Below are positions 58,014 to 64,000 of a stretch of DNA of 64,000 bases, piece by piece; within the stretch, counting starts at the first letter, position 1; each line of letters starts with the position of its first letter. Source of the stretch: Orobanche coerulescens (lineage: Eukaryota; Streptophyta; Magnoliopsida; Lamiales; Orobanchaceae); contig CM065801.1 in NCBI GenBank assembly GCA_033398695.1, positions 104,835,170-104,899,169 on the forward strand. The letters are read 5' to 3'. The notes beneath the pieces were generated by a model. The model was not told the origin of the DNA and searched no databases. It was given only the letters and a program-made list of their open reading frames with translations. The position numbers and the translations under genes were made by a program.

Positions 58014-59306
58014 TAAGTAGGTAGACCGTGCAGTATTTTTGTGTTGTGATTATGAATTCGTGATGGTTTGATTTGGTTTGTTCAGACTGTGTTTATTCGA
58101 GGTTTTGTTGAACTGTTGAGTTCGATTGGTTGGGTATGTCAGTAATTAATTTTTATCGAATGTGTGTTAATCGGTTATTACAATAGGTTGTGATGTTTTG
58201 ATCGTGGATTATGACCGTTGTGTTGCGGTTGTGGTTAAAGAGTTCGTAGATTGCTTTTGGTCGGGGCTGAGGAGCTCGTAGACGAAGGCAATGGATTTTG
58301 GTAACGGCTTCGTGGTATCGGTATCGAGGCAAGTTTATACTTGTTCAGTTGATAATACTTAATGAATGGTTTCGCTTTCATTTCATTTTTAATTCATATA
58401 GCAATGATATTATAGATGTAAACTGTCGGTATGACGATTTGTTTATCATGGTGTGATTTGGGACAAATCATAATGTATATGGTTTAATTAAGTTTGATTG
58501 AGGACAGAGCTGTGAGTTATCTTTCATCTATGATATGGAATGTCGGATAACAAGGATAGTTATCGTGATGGCATGAGTATCAGGATAAAGGTTTATTGGT
58601 ATTGAATGGACAGTACCTTATTTGAGATTATTCGTATAACTGTGTATTCGCTGTTCGTGGGAAGAATATTGTCTTCGGCTTTGAGGTAATTCCAGTATTG
58701 TTTGGTTATTATATGTTGTATGTTGACGTTTCGTATATTAGGATTCGTATTGATTATTTCATTGAGGGATGATGATCCCAGGGCTGATTGTATTGAGATT
58801 GTTGATCGTGTTGATCATTTGTCGGGGATGATGATCCCAGGATTGTTGTTTTGGATATTGATTAGTCGTGTCGACTTTTCTTTGTCAGTTTGTCTTTGCT
58901 CACTTCAGTGAGTCGTTTGATCCTTATTGGATATGTGATTCTTTGAGTTTCGTTGTCATGTTGCATCGTGACATATCTGGATTCATATCTGCCTTCCGAT
59001 TGGTTATTGTGTAGGATTTTTAGCCGGTCACATGATGGTTATGCATGGATGTTTCCTCATTGAACGTAGTTCATGAGGCTAATTAGGTACATGTCCCACG
59101 TATATCCTGGATTCCGTATATGGGGTGGACATATGCACGGACACATTTTCGGAATGGGCGTACTGTGACGTCCATCTTTTGAGCCATATTGTTGGGTCGT
59201 TCATAGTCCATGTATGATTGGATATGTTCGACGGTTTGTGACTGGTTGTTCATACGCCCGAGGGGTATGTTCGACAGTCAGAGTTATTTCTTTGAGATCC
59301 ATTATT

Positions 59307-59509
59307 GTTGATCATTTGGAGTCTACCTTGTTGAGGGTATTCTCGGTTATTGTTGGTCATTTGTTGATCATTTGGAGTCTACCTTGTTGAGGGTATTCTC
59401 GGTTATAGTTGATCCTTTATTGATCGTGTTTAGAGTTTACCACGTTGAGGGTATTCTCGGTTCTTGTTGATCCTTTGTTGATCGTGATGGGAGTTTACCA
59501 TGTTGAGGG
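59307..59509 (+). repeat. Minisatellite in LTR4, cut by E5
   Basis: About 3.6 units remain before the TGTAATATCC start of E5. Confidence 0.9.
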
Positions 59510-61534
59510 TGTAATATCCGGTATTTTTCTTTCCCTTGTATTTTCATTTTTGGTTTATTTCTCGGTCATAGTGACCCTCGTGTATCTTTCAGTATGTCCT
59601 TCCTGTCAACTGTTGAACTGTATTCTCGTTATTGTTCATTGTTTCAACTTTCCTCATATGAGTTCGACTTTGTTAGATCACCATTAATTTCTGGTGACTC
59701 CAAAAATTCTAAATCTTTGCAATATTATAGAACATCGAGTTAGCTTTCCAATGGTTCAAACGGTGAGTCAATCGGAGTCCAGACGAGAGAGTTATGGTCG
59801 TTTCAGTTTTTGGCCGATCACTGCCGACCGGACCCGACCGTGTCGTCCGACACGGCCCGTGCCGTACTCGTCCGGAAATGCCAAAGTTTCTGCCGACCGA
59901 ACTCGGCCGTGTCATCCGACACGGCCCGTGCCGTACTCTTCCGGATAAGCGACGGCGCGGATGCCCGGCCGTGTCCCGTGACACGGTCCGAGTCATGCCG
60001 AAGTCATTGTCGGACGGAGTCCTTTGTCGGGAGGCTCTCCGCGCCGCGACCGTGTCAAGCGAGGACATGGTCGAGTCCTGTCGGCCGGTATGCGACACGA
60101 CCGTGCCGATCGGCACGGCCGTGTCCGGCAGATACCAACCCCTATAAAAGGCCTGCAGACGTTTTTCTTGCCATTTTTCACCTTCTTCTTCTCCTCTTCC
60201 ACAGCTGGGCGTGTTCTAAGCTTGAAGCCATGTTGTTTAACAACATATCCATGGAGTTCTTGAGGTTATATCATCAATAATCCGTCCGATATCACCCCTT
60301 AATCCAGCGAATCAAGGTTAGATCCTTAGAACCCTACTTTTGGTAAAATTGGGGGTTTTCGTGTTTTTGTCCGATTCGTTCCGTTTTGTTGATTAATTCA
60401 TGATGAATAATATTGTTGGTATTCTTAGTTTCCCTACGGATTCATGGTATATTTCATGATTTTTACGGAATCGAGAGGGTTTGGTTGTGGTCCGCCCTCG
60501 TTGTTGTTTATATACGAATATACATGAATCGTAGGGGGGTTTTCGGGTGTATTCCAATTCCGTATTCATTTAGAAATGGTTGTGATTGTATTCTTCGAAT
60601 CGTTAGGTTCGGTTTCCTTGGTTCCTAGCGTTCGTCGGTGACTTTCCTTTCCATTCGTTGCGTCGTCAATAATTCAAGGCAAGTATTTTTGGAAACCTTT
60701 AAGCTTAACATGAAATGGTGATGTATATTACTTGTGTGTAACTCACCTTGTGTTGGCCCGACGGGGTCAAGGAGGGAAATCTATGCTGCCGCCCTGGATT
60801 TCACGAGTTTCGTACCGCTAGCCAACTCGGTAGGGTCCTTATGAGGCCTCGAGTGAGAATGTATCCGCCGCCTGTTCTCACGGCATAGCGTGTGCGTGGT
60901 TTTGTTTTTCGTAATTGTAGCCAACTCGGTAGGGTCCTGCGAGGCCTCGAGTGAGAATGTATGTTGCCGCCTGTTCTCAAGGCTAATTGTGGACTGTATA
61001 TTTTAGGAAAAGACATGTCTGGTTGTGACTCTTGAAATTGATATTGGTACATGTATTATGAAAGGTGTAAGCGATTGGTTTGCCTTGATTACTTGTACTA
61101 GCGTAATTGCTAACCCCTTTGGGGACCCGTTTTGGGGAAATTCTTGTTATGGATTTGAGGTTATGATTATCCGGACGGCGAGCACCAGACGACGAGGATG
61201 TTGGCGTGGTCGTTGACATGTGCATTCGGGTCTACTTATTTCCTTTGTCCATTTCGATATGGTTGTTCCCAGCTTTAAATTTATAGATTGTACTCGAGTA
61301 CTTAGGCTATTCGATTCAAACGCCGTGTTGTACTACTTTTAAATTGTCACGTTGTTGGTTGATGCTTACTTTGCCGGTTGTTTCGGGCGTATCTTTATAT
61401 GTCATATTATTTAATTGTGTATCCTCGCTAACCGAGATGGTTAGTCGAGTGGAGTTTTCCTATTGTAGCCTGGTAGGTCCCATGTAGGGGTCTACGGCGC
61501 TGTAACATATTTCCGAATATCTCGGGGTGTTACA
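59510..61534 (+). repeat. E5 5' LTR
   Basis: U3 block GTTCAAACGGTGAGTCAATC (about 59754), palindromes 59825-60125, TATAAAA (60143-60149), candidate donor AAG/GTTAGA near 60317, two copies of an about 70-base repeat AGCCAACTCGGTAGGGTCCT (60817-60890 and 60919-60985), end GGTGTTACA. Confidence 0.93.
59825..60149 (+). promoter_or_regulatory. E5 promoter: GC-rich palindromes and TATA box
   Basis: Units CGTGTCGTCCGACACGGCCC, CGGCCGTGTCATCCGACACG, CGGCCGTGTCCCGTGACACG and CGTGCCGATCGGCACGG, each an inverted repeat, in 300 bases directly upstream of CCTATAAAAGG. Confidence 0.75.
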
Positions 61535-61771
61535 GAAAATGGTATCAGAGCTCTAGGTTTACGGATACCTAGGCTTGTTGGTTATTTGGGTCTAGTCGTA
61601 TTTTTTTTGCACATTGTCACACCGCGCCAAAGATCCCAAGATTTCCAAAGTGCTCGTAAGTTTTCTTACTCGGCTCTTTTGTTTCTTGCATTGTATTTCC
61701 ACTTTTGAATCGTAGTTGCTTTTCCTCCCTTACTCATCATCGATATACTTCTGTTATATCTCAACTTCAGT

Positions 61772-62950
61772 ATGGATGCCGGAGGAAACCGTGGTCGTGG
61801 TCGTGGCCGTGGACGCGGCCGAGGACGTGGGGCAGCCACGTCGCACTCTTCAGGAGCCGGCAGTACCGGCGACCGTCACAGTCATGCTTCTTCTCAGGAG
61901 CGCGCCGATCTTGGTATTGCGGCTGTTATGCAACAAATGGTTAACCAAATGGCGGCTATAGCTCAGGTGGTCCAGAACCCCAACCAGGCCCATGCTAATC
62001 GGGGCGGAGCGGATCGCTGGCTTCAGGATGTCATCAAGATGCATCCTCCTCAGTTTTCGGGAGCTTCGGACCCGATCGGCTGGGAAGGGTGGATCAAGGA
62101 GATATCCAAAGTATTCACTGCTACCAACTGCCCCGAGGACCGTAAGGTCCCTATTGCTCAATACTTTCTCACGGGAGATGCTACAGATTGGTGGGAGGCC
62201 GTTGGTCCCAAAGATCATGTTGCTTCGTGGGCCGAGTTTCAGGAGTTGATGGAGACCGAGTATTGTCCATGGCCGGTCGATGTGCTCGAGTGCATGCTTT
62301 CTATGATGCTCAACCACGGGATATCCCCGTATCTCAGGCCATTGCCGACTTTAACAAGGAGTTGGGTTATGTGAAGACCCAAGTTGTCGCTGAGAGCGAC
62401 AAAATTTTCCATTTTTCCAGGAGGATGAAGCTGCCTATTCGGGACTACATGTCCGGACTCGTCTGCACTACCTTGAAGGATTATCGAGTCGAGCTCTTGC
62501 TTATGATATGTCGGTGACGGCGAGTGATTTGGCTCGTGAGAGCAAGAAGCGAAGTCGGTCGGAAATTTTTCGGTCCCAAGAGTGGAGGCCGGCAGAAATC
62601 TCAAGCTACAAATATTTCAACGGCGGTTCGGCTCGTTTCTCCGGGAGCTGGGTGCCGCGAACCTCCGCTCATGAACCCACATGTTTTAACTGTGGTGTGC
62701 GGGCCATAGGAGCCGCAGTGTTCTCGTCAAGCTTACTGTCATACTTGTGGGAGCTAGGCCACAAGGCCCCTTTTGTGAACAGATCAAACGGCTTCGCGGC
62801 GCCGTTCTTCTCAACCGGTTCCGTTGGAGCCGAGTGTGAACCAGGGCTCATTTGCTCGCCGCCCCACCGAGTGCCGGCCGAGGTAAGGGTCGGGGTCAGC
62901 CCGCTAGGGGTGGAGCTTCGATGTCGGCTCTGCTCGGCCGCGTATCTATG
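61772..62950 (+). pseudogene. E5 gag (frameshifted)
   Basis: Start MDAGGNRGRGRGRGRGRG, capsid MHPPQFSGASDPIGWEGWIK and NCPEDRKVPIAQYFLTGDAT, DWWEAVGPKDHVASWAEFQE, then a frame change into CARVHAFYDAQPRDIPVSQA and KIFHFSRRMKLPIRDYMSGL, and again into the nucleocapsid HEPTCFNCGVRAIG, where the knuckle loses register. The breaks are small indels; some may be sequence errors at CTG/CAG sites. Confidence 0.88.
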
Positions 62951-62965
62951 AGATGAGGAGAGCCG

Positions 62966-63844
62966 ATGATCCGGAAGCTCGTGGCGGCAGGTACCGTTCA
63001 TATCCATTCTCATCCTGTCGGTGTGCTTTTTGATTCGGGTGCTACGCATTCTTTCATTTCTCTAGAGTGTGTGCGCCGTTTGAGTCTCGACTGCTTGTCA
63101 CCCTGTGAGCCTTTCATCGTTAAACTTCCTAGCGGTGATAGAATTGTCGGTGATCGAGAAGTCCGGGACTGCTTCGTGATTATTTGTGAGAGGGCTTGGC
63201 TCTCTAATCTTATTGTCGTGGGTATCGAGGGCGAGGATTTGATTCTCGGGGATGATTGGCTCGAGCGGCATGGCGCGATCATGAACTACCGCACGAGAAT
63301 CATCACTATGTTAGCCGAGGACGGCACCGAACACTCTTTCGCAGGGCGAAAGAGAAACCAGAAGTTTGTTATTAACGCCTTGAAGGCGATGAAACTCCTG
63401 CGAAAAGGGTGTACTGGTTATTGGTGCTACGCCTTGAAGGCGGAGAATGGTGTAGTTGAACTTTCGTCGATCCCAGTCGTTAGTGAGTTTCCTGATGTAT
63501 TTCCTGACGAGGTGCCGGGATTGCCACCGGATCGTGAGGTTGAGTTTGCTATAGAGTTAGAGCCGGGTGCGGCTCCGATTTCGAAGGCGCCGTATCGTAT
63601 GGCACCTTCAGAGATGGCAGAGTTGAAGAAACAGTTGAGTGAACTCCTTGAGTCGGGGTATGTTCGACCGAGCGCCTCGCCTTGGGGCGCACCGGTCTTG
63701 TTTGTACGTAAGAAGGATGGTTCACTACGTTTGTGTATCGACTATCGTGAACTGAACAAGGTGACCATCAAGAACAAGTATCCTTTGCCGAGAATTGACG
63801 ACTTGTTCGATCGGGCGAGGTGGAGCGGTATTCTCAAAGATTGA
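62966..63844 (+). CDS. E5 protease and start of reverse transcriptase
   Basis: A continuous 292-codon frame. Protease active site [18 protein letters not shown] with an intact D-S-G and [20 protein letters not shown]; then RT with [80 protein letters not shown]. It frameshifts at LFDRARW, where DQLRGA is expected, because CAG/CTG has been lost; RT goes on in another frame ([20 protein letters not shown] at 63928-63987) to the window edge. This is the only protease of the Tekay/Del copies here with an intact D-S-G. Confidence 0.85.
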   Translation: MIRKLVAAGTVHIHSHPVGVLFDSGATHSFISLECVRRLSLDCLSPCEPFIVKLPSGDRIVGDREVRDCFVIICERAWLSNLIVVGIEGEDLILGDDWLERHGAIMNYRTRIITMLAEDGTEHSFAGRKRNQKFVINALKAMKLLRKGCTGYWCYALKAENGVVELSSIPVVSEFPDVFPDEVPGLPPDREVEFAIELEPGAAPISKAPYRMAPSEMAELKKQLSELLESGYVRPSASPWGAPVLFVRKKDGSLRLCIDYRELNKVTIKNKYPLPRIDDLFDRARWSGILKD

Positions 63845-64000
63845 TTTGAGATCGGGGTACTATCGGCTCCGGGTGAGGAGTCCGACGTGCAGCTTGATTT
63901 TCGGACGAGATACGGACATTATGAGTTTGTAGTTATGCCTTTCGGGTTAACTAACGCACCGGCGGTGTTCATGCAGTTGATGAACAAAGTCTTTATCGAG

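Larger units (their letters stand above)
43034..59509 (+). mobile_element. Tandem array of four LTRs and three minimal internal regions
   Basis: LTR1 (43034-46622), LTR2 (47006-51299), LTR3 (51694-55951) and LTR4 (56344-59509, cut by E5) alternate with internal regions of 383, 394 and 392 bp. Each internal region starts with a tRNA-Met primer site and ends with TTTTAAGGGGGGTAGTA, a polypurine tract. Neighbouring units share an LTR. No gag or pol remains; only the pol tail text TTTCGAGGACGAAAC survives. The repeat period is about 4.65-4.69 kb (3.97 kb for the first). This is a non-autonomous element with giant LTRs, multiplied by LTR-LTR recombination or inserted as a concatemer. Confidence 0.93.
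56344..59509 (+). repeat. Array LTR4 (interrupted by E5)
   Basis: U3 palindromes 56642-57162, TATATAA 57167-57173, shortened second cluster 57955-58013, and minisatellite from 59307, cut in its fourth unit by E5. The remainder should lie beyond the window. Confidence 0.93.
59510..64000 (+). mobile_element. E5: Del-family Ty3/gypsy element, 3' part outside the window
   Basis: 5' LTR 59510-61534, primer site TGGTATCAGAGCT (61540-61552), gag from 61772, PR and RT to the window end. The LTR has the same U3 block and the same GC-rich palindromes as the Del element at 14-24 kb, in plus orientation. GAGGG at 59505-59509 should be half of its target duplication. Confidence 0.93.

Noticed and set aside
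1..64000. tRNA, rRNA or other RNA genes
   Set aside because: The tRNA-Met-complementary strings are primer sites of 12-13 bases next to LTRs, not tRNA genes; no other RNA gene was recognised.

Overview
The window is repeat-dense nuclear DNA from a flowering plant, probably a eudicot with a large, retrotransposon-rich genome. The species cannot be named from the sequence. Nothing looks like an intact host gene. Almost everything is LTR retrotransposon of the Ty3/gypsy type, mostly the Tekay/Del chromovirus lineage (gag with CCHC, protease, RT-RNase H, integrase ending in a chromodomain; tRNA-Met-type primer sites; LTRs starting TGTAATA/TGTAACA and ending TTACA). CACTA DNA transposons and broken gene pieces make up the rest.

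Layout. 1-2602: part of a minus-strand LTR (LTR A), same family as the array at 43-59 kb. 2603-6934: a region ending in a CACTA terminus at 6934; it holds an exon-like fragment of a SUMO-like-domain (NIP45/Rad60-type) protein, a 96-bp tandem duplication and a block resembling plant mitochondrial intergenic DNA. 6935-8870 and 32540-33300: unrecognised AT-rich DNA, the flanks of element E2. 8871-32534: a three-layer nest. E2 (Tekay, minus strand, target duplication TCTGA) carries in its 3' LTR a CACTA element (11163-25117, target duplication AAA, 27-bp perfect TIRs). That CACTA carries a three-exon pseudogene of RMI2, and the 5' side of this pseudogene was hit by a Del element (14269-24085, minus strand, target duplication GTCGA). 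33300-40035: E3, a decayed plus-strand relative of E2. 40035-43033: pieces of a second gypsy lineage (B). 43034-59509: a tandem array of four 3.2-4.3 kb LTRs separated by three internal regions of under 400 bp, each keeping a primer site and a polypurine tract but no gene. 59510-64000: E5, a Del-family element inserted in the last array LTR and running off the window.

Most notable signal. Every LTR here has a block of short GC-rich palindromes just upstream of its TATA box. One set of families uses a TAGCGCACGCTA/TTACGTACGTAA type, while Del and E5 use an unrelated CACGGCCGTG/GTGTCG-CGACAC type. Several LTRs have a second, smaller palindrome block inside what looks like an intron lying within the LTR. 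The architecture is shared although the palindrome sequence is not.

Caution. The Del and E5 sequences have many small indels at CTG/CAG sites. These break the ORFs although the two Del LTRs are otherwise nearly identical, so part of the apparent gene damage may be an assembly or basecalling artefact at methylated CHG sites.
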